From contig DAOTTR010000084.1 in NCBI GenBank assembly GCA_034437715.1, forward strand, positions 1 to 20,610: DNA of 20,610 nucleotides, written 5' to 3'. This stretch comes from JAHBVH01 sp034437715 (lineage in GTDB: Bacteria > Chloroflexota > Anaerolineae > Caldilineales > Caldilineaceae). Numbering within the stretch: position 1 is the stretch's first letter; the number at the start of each line of letters is the position of its first letter. Position numbers and translations under genes: made by a program. Positions 6,033 to 12,983 of the stretch are shown piece by piece. Under the pieces are notes generated by a model. It was not told where the DNA came from. It was given only the letters and a program-made list of their open reading frames with translations, and searched no databases.

Positions 6033-8828
6033 ATGGTCACTGCTGTTGTGAATCAACACAAAGATGTCGAGGCTCAACCAACTGTAGCACATCGTTGGGT
6101 TTATCCTTTTGGTGCATTGGATGAACTAGAAGCACAGGCCAAATCGGTCAGTTGGGAGGATGTACGTGCTTTGCTCGGTGGCAAAGGTGCCAATCTGGCC
6201 GAGATGACGCGCTTGGATGTGCCTGTGCCGCCAGGTTTCACGGTCACGACCGAGGCGTGTAACGCCTACCTGAGCCATGACCGCCACTTTCCGCCCGGCA
6301 TGTGGGAACAGGAAAAGGCGGCCATGCACAAATTGGAAGAACAGATGGGCAAACGCTTTGGCGATGCGACGAATCCACTCATGGTCTCTTGCCGCTCTGG
6401 CGCTAAATTTTCGATGCCCGGTATGATGGACACAGTGCTCAACATTGGTCTGAATGACCAGACGGCGGAAGGGCTCTCTGCCTTGACCGGTAATCCGCGC
6501 TTTGTCTATGATTCCTATCGCCGCTTGGTGCAGATGTTTGGTGCCGTGGTCTTGGGCGTCCCCGATGAGCCCTTTGAGCAGGTCATTGCCGATGTCAAGG
6601 GTGCGCGCGGGATAAAGTTGGACATTGAGTTGACGGCCGTCGAGTGGCAGCAGATTACCGAACGTTTTAAGGGGCTGATTCTGGCCTACAAGGGCGTGGA
6701 ATTCCCCCAGGATCCTTGGCAACAATTAGAGTTTGCAACCCATGCTGTTTTTGATAGCTGGTATGGCAAGCGCGCCGCCGACTATCGCAATGCCACGGGC
6801 ATCCCGCACAATCTTGGTACGGCGGTGAATATTCAGACGGTTGTCTTTGGCAATATGGGTGAGAACAGCGGCACCGGGGTTGCTTTCACCCGTAACCCGG
6901 TCGATGGTGTTAAGCAACTCTATGGCGACTACCTGATTAATGCCCAGGGTGAAGATGTGGTTGCTGGCATTCGCAATACGCTGCCAATTAGCCAACTGTG
7001 CCAGGATATGCCCGCGATCTATGCACAATTTACCGACATCTGTGACAAGCTGGAACGGCACTTTCATGACATGCAAGACGTGGAATTCACGATCGAAGCG
7101 GACAAGCTGTGGATGCTGCAAACGCGCAATGGCAAACGTACGGCGCGCGCTGCCATCAAAATTGCTGTAGATATGGCCAACGAAGGCTTGATCGAGCGCA
7201 AGGTGGCACTCAAGCGCGTCACGCCAGAACAGGTTGAGATGCTGCTGCACCCCCAATTTAGCGAAGCCGTCAAAGAGGCGGCGCGGGCAGATGGACGTTT
7301 GTTGGTAAAGAAGGCCGTCAATGCCAGCCCTGGCGCGGCAGTGGGGCAGGCTGTCTTCGATGCCGACACCGCCGAAAAGTTAGCGAAAGCGGGCAAATCC
7401 GTCATCATGGTGCGGCCTGAAACCAAGCCCGATGATGTGCATGGCATGATCGCGGCCAAGGGCATCCTCACCAGTCGCGGTGGTGCCACCAGCCACGCGG
7501 CTGTGGTTGCTCGCCAATTTGGCAAGCCGGCCGTCTGTGGTGCCGAGATTTTGCAGATCAGCGTGGAACAGCGGCTTTTCACCGTAGATCTGGACAGTCA
7601 AGTCATCGAGGTGCGTGAAGGCGACTGGATCAGCATCGATGGCGGCACAGCCGAAGTCTACCTGGGGCAATTGGAGACGCGCGAGCCGGACTTTGAAAGT
7701 GAAATCGAGCTGAAATCACTGCTTGTCTGGGCTGACGAGGTACGCACCTTGGGCGTTTGGGCCAATGCAGATTATCCCAAAGATGCCGAACGCGCCCGCC
7801 GCTATGGTGCCGAAGGCGTCGGCTTGTGTCGCACCGAGCACATGTTCTTCGAGCAGGAACGGTTGCCCATTGTACAAGAGATGATTATGGCGACGAGCAA
7901 AGCCCGGCGCGTCGCCGCCCTAGAAAAGCTGCTGCCCATGCAACGCAAAGATTTCGAGGGCATCTTCCGCGTCATGGCTGGCCAAACAGTGATTATCCGG
8001 CTGCTCGATCCGCCGCTGCACGAGTTTCTGCCCTCGCAGCATCAATTGGTGCAAGAATTGGCCGATCTCAAGGTGCGACTGCAACACTTTCACACCCTCA
8101 GTGAGATCGACGCCGCGCTGGCCGAAGTGCGCCAGAAAGAGGATATCCTGACCCGCGTCAACGCACTGAGCGAGTCCAACCCTATGCTTGGTTTGCGCGG
8201 CGACCGCCTGGGCATCCTCATGCCGGAGATTACCGAAATGCAGGTGCGCGCCATCCTGGAAGCGGCAATTCATGTCAAGCGCGCCGGTAGCGATGTCCAC
8301 CCCGAAATCATGATCCCGCTGGCCTGCCATATAAATGAACTGAAGTACCTGAAACAACTGGTGCAGACAGTGGCAGCAGAGGTGTTCAAAGAAAACGGCC
8401 TGGAGATCGCCTTTGCATTCGGCACCATGATCGAGGTACCGCGCGCCGCCCTGACTGCCGACCAGATGGCAACAGAGGCAGAGTTTTTCAGTTTTGGGAC
8501 AAATGACCTGACGCAAACAACCTTTGGTATTAGCCGTGACGATGCCGAGGCGAAATTCCTGATCGATTACATCGACAAGGGTATCTTGCCCGAAAATCCT
8601 TTTCATCACCTGGACCTTGACGGCGTGGGGCGGTTGATCGAGATGTCGGTGAAATTAGGGCGCAGCACGCGTCCGGACATGCCCATGGGCATCTGCGGTG
8701 AGCATGGCGGCGACCCCACCAGTATCGCATTTTGCCATCGGGCTGGCTTGAACTATGTCAGTTGCAGCCCATTCCGTGTGCCCATTGCCCGCTTGGCGGC
8801 TGCCCAGGTCGCGCTGAACACGCGCTGA
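6033..8828 (+). CDS. ppdK: Pyruvate, phosphate dikinase
   Basis: Catalyses ATP + pyruvate + phosphate = AMP + phosphoenolpyruvate + diphosphate, reversible and cytoplasmic. All three domains are visible in 931 residues, a normal to slightly long length. The N-terminal nucleotide-binding part starts with LLGGKGANLAEMTRLDVPVPPGF and contains GMMDTVLNIGLND. The swivelling phosphohistidine domain has GGATSHAAVVARQFGKPAVCG, catalytic histidine H488. The C-terminal barrel has GLCRTEHMFF, FGTNDLTQTTFGISRDD, GICGEHGGDP and the catalytic cysteine C911 in YVSCSPFRVP. The ATG at 6033 follows GAGAGGGGAG (6014-6023); the first 30 or so residues are extra to the conserved core. It starts 67 bp after the flavoprotein gene. 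With nifJ it places a pyruvate-to-PEP step beside a pyruvate/acetyl-CoA step, as used in gluconeogenesis from acetyl-CoA or in PPi-linked glycolysis. No PPDK regulatory protein gene is in view. Confidence 0.97.
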   Translation: MVTAVVNQHKDVEAQPTVAHRWVYPFGALDELEAQAKSVSWEDVRALLGGKGANLAEMTRLDVPVPPGFTVTTEACNAYLSHDRHFPPGMWEQEKAAMHKLEEQMGKRFGDATNPLMVSCRSGAKFSMPGMMDTVLNIGLNDQTAEGLSALTGNPRFVYDSYRRLVQMFGAVVLGVPDEPFEQVIADVKGARGIKLDIELTAVEWQQITERFKGLILAYKGVEFPQDPWQQLEFATHAVFDSWYGKRAADYRNATGIPHNLGTAVNIQTVVFGNMGENSGTGVAFTRNPVDGVKQLYGDYLINAQGEDVVAGIRNTLPISQLCQDMPAIYAQFTDICDKLERHFHDMQDVEFTIEADKLWMLQTRNGKRTARAAIKIAVDMANEGLIERKVALKRVTPEQVEMLLHPQFSEAVKEAARADGRLLVKKAVNASPGAAVGQAVFDADTAEKLAKAGKSVIMVRPETKPDDVHGMIAAKGILTSRGGATSHAAVVARQFGKPAVCGAEILQISVEQRLFTVDLDSQVIEVREGDWISIDGGTAEVYLGQLETREPDFESEIELKSLLVWADEVRTLGVWANADYPKDAERARRYGAEGVGLCRTEHMFFEQERLPIVQEMIMATSKARRVAALEKLLPMQRKDFEGIFRVMAGQTVIIRLLDPPLHEFLPSQHQLVQELADLKVRLQHFHTLSEIDAALAEVRQKEDILTRVNALSESNPMLGLRGDRLGILMPEITEMQVRAILEAAIHVKRAGSDVHPEIMIPLACHINELKYLKQLVQTVAAEVFKENGLEIAFAFGTMIEVPRAALTADQMATEAEFFSFGTNDLTQTTFGISRDDAEAKFLIDYIDKGILPENPFHHLDLDGVGRLIEMSVKLGRSTRPDMPMGICGEHGGDPTSIAFCHRAGLNYVSCSPFRVPIARLAAAQVALNTR

Positions 8829-8840
8829 TTACACCGCTGT

Positions 8841-8863
8841 TGCATAATGATAGAGCTTATGCA
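8841..8863. promoter_or_regulatory. Perfect 7-bp inverted repeat just after ppdK
   Basis: TGCATAA (8841-8847), nine bases, then TTATGCA (8857-8863). It lies 12 bp past the ppdK stop codon and just before a larger hairpin. It could be a protein-binding site for the gap before hoxE or part of the ppdK 3' end structure. No further evidence of function. Confidence 0.3.
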
Positions 8864-8866
8864 CTG

Positions 8867-8907
8867 ACCAGACCTTTAGGGCCTGCCAGACCCTAAAGGC
8901 CTCTGGT
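8867..8907 (+). terminator. Candidate hairpin terminator of ppdK
   Basis: The stem pairs ACCAGACCTTTAGGG (8867-8881) with CCCTAAAGG-CC-TCTGGT (8891-8907), giving 15 base pairs with a two-base bulge and a nine-base loop. It is the strongest simple hairpin in the 297-bp gap between ppdK and hoxE and separates the pyruvate genes from the hydrogenase genes. Only a weak CCTTTT follows about 14 bases later, so it may be an mRNA-stabilising hairpin and not a classical intrinsic terminator. Confidence 0.45.
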
Positions 8908-9041
8908 ACAGAAGATCTCTCCTTTTGCCTCCACTTTGAACCGAATAGAGGCACCCTGGCCGTATGACTAGGGCAGAAACTCATCAAGTGGCGAGGTAGG
9001 TATCCAACCAGAATGCTGATGTTATGCGCTTCGCTTCCCTC

Positions 9042-9047
9042 TATACT
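9042..9047 (+). promoter_or_regulatory. Candidate -10 box for the hox operon
   Basis: TATACT at 9042-9047 is the best -10-like hexamer in the gap before hoxE, 78 bases ahead of its ATG. The upstream sequence (GTTATG, 9021-9026, 15-base spacing) is a poor -35 element, so the promoter would need an activator or another sigma factor. Offered as a candidate only. Confidence 0.25.
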
Positions 9048-9073
9048 GATGAAGCAGACTGGAACACCTTACT

Positions 9074-9108
9074 ATACCGCAAGCGCTTATCCAACGCTTG
9101 CTCGGTAT
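9074..9108. promoter_or_regulatory. Inverted repeat in the hoxE leader
   Basis: ATACCG-CAAGCG (9074-9085), a nine-base loop, then CGCTTG-CT-CGGTAT (9095-9108): two 6-bp arms on each side, with a two-base offset on the right. It ends five bases before the ribosome site GGAAAGGA (9113-9120) of hoxE. As RNA it would form a hairpin right before the ribosome site; as DNA it would suit a dimeric repressor downstream of the candidate -10 at 9042. Which one applies is open. Confidence 0.4.
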
Positions 9109-9125
9109 GACCGGAAAGGAACCTT

Positions 9126-9674
9126 ATGCCTGACGCAAACACCCAGCTGAAAACCGCACGCGCACCAGCCAAAACCGAGCATCCCAGCGGCGACAAACGC
9201 TTTCAATTGATCGACCGCACACTCAAGCGCTTCCAATATCAACAAGATGCGCTGATCGAGGTCTTACATACCGCGCAGGAAGCGTTTGGCTTTCTGTCGG
9301 ATGACCTGCTCCTCTATGTGGCCCAGCAACTAAAGCTGCCCACGAGTTGGGTCTATGGCGTTGCCACCTTTTATCATTTCTTCTCACTCAAGCCGCAGGG
9401 CGAGCACAATTGCATCGTTTGTTTGGGCACCGCCTGCTATGTCAAACAGGCCGCTGATATTGTGGCGGCTTTGCAGAAGGCGTATGCGATTGCGCCCGGC
9501 CAGACAACGCGCAACCACCAACTGAGTCTCAATACGGCCCGTTGCCTGGGCAGTTGTGGCCTGGCACCGGTGATCGTGCTCGACGGCACAGTGATTGGCC
9601 GGGTAACGCCAGCGGTGGCATTGGATCAGGTGCAGCGGGTTGTGGCGAATATGCAACCAGAGACAGTTGGTTAA
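9126..9674 (+). CDS. hoxE: Bidirectional [NiFe]-hydrogenase diaphorase subunit HoxE
   Basis: A 182-residue protein of the 24-kDa NuoE/HoxE family, a thioredoxin-like [2Fe-2S] subunit that relays electrons in the diaphorase part of the hydrogenase. The helical N-terminal part (FQYQQDALIEVLHTAQEAFGFLSDD) is followed by WVYGVATFYHFF, then the cluster cysteines C99 and C104 (CLGTAC) and C140 and C144 (CLGSC). The ATG at 9126 has GGAAAGGA 5 bases ahead. It opens a run of hydrogenase genes, 30 bp before hoxF, which favours HoxE over the complex I NuoE subunit; no nuo membrane genes are present. The first 25 residues are polar and outside the conserved domain. Confidence 0.95.
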   Translation: MPDANTQLKTARAPAKTEHPSGDKRFQLIDRTLKRFQYQQDALIEVLHTAQEAFGFLSDDLLLYVAQQLKLPTSWVYGVATFYHFFSLKPQGEHNCIVCLGTACYVKQAADIVAALQKAYAIAPGQTTRNHQLSLNTARCLGSCGLAPVIVLDGTVIGRVTPAVALDQVQRVVANMQPETVG

Positions 9675-9704
9675 CGAAGCATCGGAAAATCATGGGGAAT
9701 TTTT

Positions 9705-11396
9705 ATGAACAGTGCCGAGTTAGAAACCTTTGCCCAGCGCGAACGCGATAAACAACAAGGTTTTCGCTGCCGTCTGCTCTGCTGCGCCAGCACGCCTTGT
9801 CTCTCCTCGGGCGGCGCATCGGTTGCGGCTGCGTTTGCCGCGGCCATCAAGCGCCACGGGCTCGACGCCGCGGTACAGATTGTCGCCACCGGCTGTATGG
9901 GCCCCTGTAGTCGCGGGCCGATTGTCACTGTGCAAGAACAGGGCAAGCCAGATACCTTCTATGAAGAGGTGACTGCGATCATTGCCGAGCAGATTGTTGC
10001 AGAACATGTCATACACGGCCAGGTGCAACAGGCACACGCCCTGCCCGCCGATATGCCCTTCCTGGTCAAGCAGCACAAGATCGTCTTGGCCAACAGCGGT
10101 GTCATCGACCCGGAACGCATTGAAGACTATCTGGCGCATGACGGCTACCGAGCGCTCGACAAAGTGCTGCACGAGTTGACGCCCGAAGAGGTCTGTAACG
10201 CCATGGTCCAGAGTGGTCTGCGCGGGCGGGGCGGGGCCGGCTATCCCACCGGCCTCAAATGGAACTTGGTGCGCAAAGCTGCCGGCGACAAGAAGTATGT
10301 GGTTGCCAATGGCGATGAGGGCGACCCTGGTGCCTATATGGATCGCGCCTTGATGGAGAGTGACCCACACCGCGTTCTGGAAGGCATTGCGATTGCCGGT
10401 TATGCCGTGGGCGCCGATCAGGGCTTTGTCTATGTGCGCGGCGAATATCCGATTGCCGCGCAACGGTTGGAAAAGGCGATCCGCGCCGCGGAACGGCGCG
10501 GTCTACTGGGCAGCCGCATTCTGGACAGCAACTTCAACTTTCGGATTGACGTGCGCATCGGCGCGGGTGCCTTTGTCTGCGGGGAAGAGACCGCGCTCAT
10601 GCAGTCGATCATGGGTCGCCGCGGGCAGCCGGTGCCGCGCCCCCCTTATCCCGCGCAAAGTGGCCTGTGGGGCAAGCCCACCCTGATCAACAATGTGGAG
10701 ACCTATGGCAGCATCGCGCCGATCATGCGCAATGGCGCAGCATGGTTTGCTGGTATTGGCACAGAAAAAAGCAAGGGCACCAAAATCTTTGCTCTTGCGG
10801 GCAACATCAAAAACACCGGCCTGATCGAAGTGCCCATGGGCATGACCCTGCGCGAGATTGTCTTTGATATTGGTGGCGGCATCCCCGATGGATTGGCTTT
10901 CAAAGCGGCGCAGACCGGCGGCCCTAGCGGCGGCTGTATCCCCGCCCACCATCTCGACACGCCCGTGGACTATGAAAGCCTGAAGGCCCTGGGCTCGATC
11001 ATGGGCTCCGGTGGCCTGATTATCATGGATGAGCGCAGTTGCATGGTCAAAATCGCCAAATATTTTATGGAGTTCTGCGCCGATGAAAGCTGTGGCAAAT
11101 GTGTACCGTGCCGGGTGGGCACCGTGCAGATGTATCGTATTCTCGACCGGGTCAGTAACGGCAGCGCGACTGTCGCGGATCTCCAGACGCTGCGCGATCT
11201 GTGTGGGCTGGTGAGCGAAACCAGTTTGTGTGGTCTCGGCCAATCTGCGCCAAACCCAGTGCTGAGCACATTGCGCTATTTCTTGGACGAGTATGAAGCG
11301 CACATCACCGAGCATCGCTGTCCAGCTGGCGTCTGTGAAATGAACGCGGTGCCGATCTGGGATCTGCCACAAACGCGGCGTGCTGAGTTAATGTGA
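9705..11396 (+). CDS. hoxF: Bidirectional [NiFe]-hydrogenase diaphorase subunit HoxF (NADH/FMN-binding)
   Basis: A 563-residue NuoF/HoxF-family subunit carrying the NAD(H) site and FMN, where hydride is exchanged with the Fe-S chain. The N-terminal thioredoxin-like [2Fe-2S] domain has C27/C32 and C64/C68. The flavin/nucleotide domain starts with GLRGRGGAGYPTG (G171-G183), then NGDEGDPGAYMDR and GAGAFVCGEETALMQSIMG. The C-terminal [4Fe-4S] domain has ESCGKCVPCR (C463/C466/C469) and C509. The fused N-terminal domain is typical of HoxF and of NADP-reducing hydrogenase subunits and is absent from plain NuoF. ATG 9705 follows TGGGGAA (9692-9698). After the stop come 161 bp that hold a repeated palindrome before hoxU, so transcription through this gap is assumed, not shown. 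Confidence 0.96.
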   Translation: MNSAELETFAQRERDKQQGFRCRLLCCASTPCLSSGGASVAAAFAAAIKRHGLDAAVQIVATGCMGPCSRGPIVTVQEQGKPDTFYEEVTAIIAEQIVAEHVIHGQVQQAHALPADMPFLVKQHKIVLANSGVIDPERIEDYLAHDGYRALDKVLHELTPEEVCNAMVQSGLRGRGGAGYPTGLKWNLVRKAAGDKKYVVANGDEGDPGAYMDRALMESDPHRVLEGIAIAGYAVGADQGFVYVRGEYPIAAQRLEKAIRAAERRGLLGSRILDSNFNFRIDVRIGAGAFVCGEETALMQSIMGRRGQPVPRPPYPAQSGLWGKPTLINNVETYGSIAPIMRNGAAWFAGIGTEKSKGTKIFALAGNIKNTGLIEVPMGMTLREIVFDIGGGIPDGLAFKAAQTGGPSGGCIPAHHLDTPVDYESLKALGSIMGSGGLIIMDERSCMVKIAKYFMEFCADESCGKCVPCRVGTVQMYRILDRVSNGSATVADLQTLRDLCGLVSETSLCGLGQSAPNPVLSTLRYFLDEYEAHITEHRCPAGVCEMNAVPIWDLPQTRRAELM

Positions 11397-11421
11397 TGGC
11401 GTCAAGACAAAAATCGTCGTA

Positions 11422-11486
11422 TGTAGGTGCGGTTATAAACCGCACCTACAGCTGCCATTGTGCGGTTATAAACCGCACCTACAGCT
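11422..11486. repeat. Two copies of a palindromic repeat in the hoxF-hoxU gap
   Basis: Bases 11422-11450 form a perfect 29-bp palindrome: 13-base arms around a three-base ATA centre. A 27-bp unit, beginning GTGCGGTTATAAACCGCAC, occurs twice in direct orientation at 11427-11453 and 11460-11486 with only six bases between. The second copy lacks the left outer arm, so its palindrome is 19 bp. The layout looks like a REP/BIME-type or MITE-derived dispersed repeat, and I recall similar palindromes being common between genes in Chloroflexota (memory, not a search). In RNA each copy would fold into a stable hairpin inside the hox operon message and could alter hoxEF versus hoxUYH levels. Confidence 0.85.
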
Positions 11487-11557
11487 CTTTACCTGCATGA
11501 TGGGTTAGCCAACTCTCCTTATCACACTCCAGCCAGAAAGATACGAAGGAAGCAATC

Positions 11558-12277
11558 ATGTCTGTCGTCACATTAACGATCAATGACGAAACCGTAGGCG
11601 CACAGGACGGCCAAAACTTGTTGGCGGTAGTGCGCGAGCAGCGTGTAGAGATCCCCACACTCTGCCACCTGGATGGCCTGAGCGAGCGCGGCGGCTGTCG
11701 GCTTTGTCTGGTGGAGATCGAGGGCAATCATAAATTGCAAGCAGCCTGTGTCACCACGGCACAGGAAGGCATGGTTGTCCACACGCATACCGACCGGCTG
11801 CTCGCGTACCGCAAGATGATTTTGGAATTGCTCTTTGCCGAACGCAACCACGTCTGCGCCGTTTGTGTGATGAATGGCAACTGCGAACTGCAATGGCAGG
11901 CCGCCACCGTGGGTATGGACCATGTGCGCTATGACTATCTGCACCCCGACCTGCCCATGGACGCCAGCCATGATCGCTTTGTGTTGGATCACAACCGCTG
12001 CATCCTGTGTACCCGCTGTGTGCGCGTCTGTGACGAAGTGGAGGGCGCGCACACGTGGGATGTCATGGGGCGCGGCATCAATAGCCTGGTCATCACCGAC
12101 CTGCATCAGCCGTGGGGCGCAAGCGACAGTTGCACGAGTTGTGGCAAGTGTGTGCAGGTCTGCCCCACCGGCGCGCTCTTTGCCAAAGGCGCAACCGTGG
12201 CCGAGATGACCAAGCAGCACGACTTCCTGCATTGGATCCTGGAAGGACGGGAGAAGCAGCAATGGAGCAGAGGATAA
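11558..12277 (+). CDS. hoxU: Bidirectional [NiFe]-hydrogenase diaphorase subunit HoxU
   Basis: A 239-residue NuoG-N-terminus-like iron-sulfur subunit linking HoxF to the hydrogenase module. In order: plant-type [2Fe-2S] domain with C36, C47, C50 and C64; the His-liganded [4Fe-4S] motif H98/C100/C103/C109 (ERNHVCAVCVMNGNC); two ferredoxin-like [4Fe-4S] motifs C148/151/154/158 and C192/195/198/202. The last four would normally be completed across the pairs (the fourth Cys of each motif ligates the other cluster). Length and order match HoxU and not full NuoG, which has a long molybdopterin-like C-terminus. The ATG at 11558 has AAGGAAG (11546-11552) ahead. The stop codon lies at the edge of a 16-bp tandem repeat. 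Confidence 0.95.
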   Translation: MSVVTLTINDETVGAQDGQNLLAVVREQRVEIPTLCHLDGLSERGGCRLCLVEIEGNHKLQAACVTTAQEGMVVHTHTDRLLAYRKMILELLFAERNHVCAVCVMNGNCELQWQAATVGMDHVRYDYLHPDLPMDASHDRFVLDHNRCILCTRCVRVCDEVEGAHTWDVMGRGINSLVITDLHQPWGASDSCTSCGKCVQVCPTGALFAKGATVAEMTKQHDFLHWILEGREKQQWSRG

Positions 12278-12360
12278 CAGGAGACGAGGATGACAGGAGA
12301 CGAGGATGACAGGAGATGGGGAGACACGAGACGGGACCACGCGACCACGCGACCAAAAGA
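12277..12360 (+). repeat. Purine-rich tandem repeats in the hoxU-hoxY junction
   Basis: The 16-base unit ACAGGAGACGAGGATG occurs at 12277-12292 and 12293-12308, with a partial third copy (ACAGGAGATG) from 12309. It is followed by GACCACGC twice (12335-12342, 12343-12350) and a related GACC at 12351. The first unit overlaps the last base of the hoxU stop codon. The unit is not a multiple of three, and the tract sits between two conserved genes, so copy number can vary without harming either. Its many AGGAG-like cores also resemble ribosome sites. It looks like slippage-prone intergenic DNA. Confidence 0.8.
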
Positions 12361-12386
12361 CCACAGGACAGATGGAGAATGTGGGT

Positions 12387-12938
12387 ATGTCTGATGAATT
12401 GCACAAGATCCGGCTGGCCACGGCTTGGCTAGGAGGCTGTTCGGGTTGCCACATGAGTTTTCTGGACCTGGATGAACGCCTGATCGAATTGATCGCGCAT
12501 GCCGACTTGGTTTATAGCCCGCTTGCCGATATCAAGGAATTTCCCGAAGGGGTGGACGTGACGTTGGTCGAAGGGGCGGTGGCCAATGTCGATCACCTGG
12601 CACTGGCGCAAAAGATCCGCGCGCGCAGCCGCATCGTCGTCAGCTTTGGCGATTGCGCCGTCACCGGCAACGTGACTAGCCTGCGCAACCGGCTGGCCGT
12701 CGATGATCTGTTGACCCAGGTCTATAAAGAAGGTCCTGGGAAAGTACCCCGTGGTGGCGAGGCCGACCATATCTTGCCTGCGCTCTTGCCCAAGGTATTG
12801 CCATTACACCAGGTGATCGCAGTCGATGCCTACATTCCGGGCTGTCCGCCGGATCCAGACCGGATCTGGATGGCCGTTCAGGCGCTGTTAAACGGCGAAC
12901 CACTCCGGTTGCCGCCAGAGATGCGCCGCTTTGGATAA
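12387..12938 (+). CDS. hoxY: Bidirectional [NiFe]-hydrogenase small subunit HoxY
   Basis: A 183-residue small subunit carrying the proximal [4Fe-4S] cluster beside the NiFe site. Its four ligands are visible: C18 and C21 (GGCSGCHMSF), C90 (SFGDCAVTGN) and C153 (YIPGCPPDPDRI). The short form with a single cluster is that of group 3 cytosolic hydrogenases; there is no Tat signal. The ATG at 12387 is preferred because GGAG (12374-12377) lies nine bases ahead and the family's conserved N-terminus begins there. An upstream in-frame ATG at 12306 would add 27 residues encoded by tandem-repeat DNA and is rejected; ATG 12372 is possible but has a weaker ribosome site. It is followed by hoxH after 45 bp. 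Confidence 0.95.
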   Translation: MSDELHKIRLATAWLGGCSGCHMSFLDLDERLIELIAHADLVYSPLADIKEFPEGVDVTLVEGAVANVDHLALAQKIRARSRIVVSFGDCAVTGNVTSLRNRLAVDDLLTQVYKEGPGKVPRGGEADHILPALLPKVLPLHQVIAVDAYIPGCPPDPDRIWMAVQALLNGEPLRLPPEMRRFG

Positions 12939-12983
12939 GGTATCCTGTTAATCTTTAGTGTGATGGCGAAGTAAAGGAGCCCT

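Noticed and set aside
7920..8609. About 229-codon - strand frame opposite ppdK
   Set aside because: Antisense shadow of the PPDK barrel domain; translated sequence has no recognisable motif.
10503..11372. Long open frame on the - strand opposite hoxF
   Set aside because: No family features, no ribosome site that stands out, and fully antisense to a conserved coding region.
11427..11486. Two identical 27-bp units taken as a minimal CRISPR array
   Set aside because: Only two copies with six bases between them, the unit is a perfect palindrome, and no cas gene is near. It fits a dispersed palindromic repeat.
9126..12277. HoxEFU genes as part of respiratory complex I (nuoEFG)
   Set aside because: HoxU is too short for NuoG, HoxF has the extra N-terminal iron-sulfur domain, and hoxY/hoxH follow with no nuo membrane genes.
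12306..12386. N-terminal extension of HoxY from ATG 12306
   Set aside because: Encoded by tandem-repeat DNA, low-complexity residues, and a better placed ribosome site precedes ATG 12387 at the conserved N-terminus.
11573..12454. Long open frame on the - strand opposite hoxU and hoxY (about 290 codons)
   Set aside because: It lies antisense to two clearly conserved genes, has no recognisable domain and reads through the tandem repeats; an effect of codon bias.
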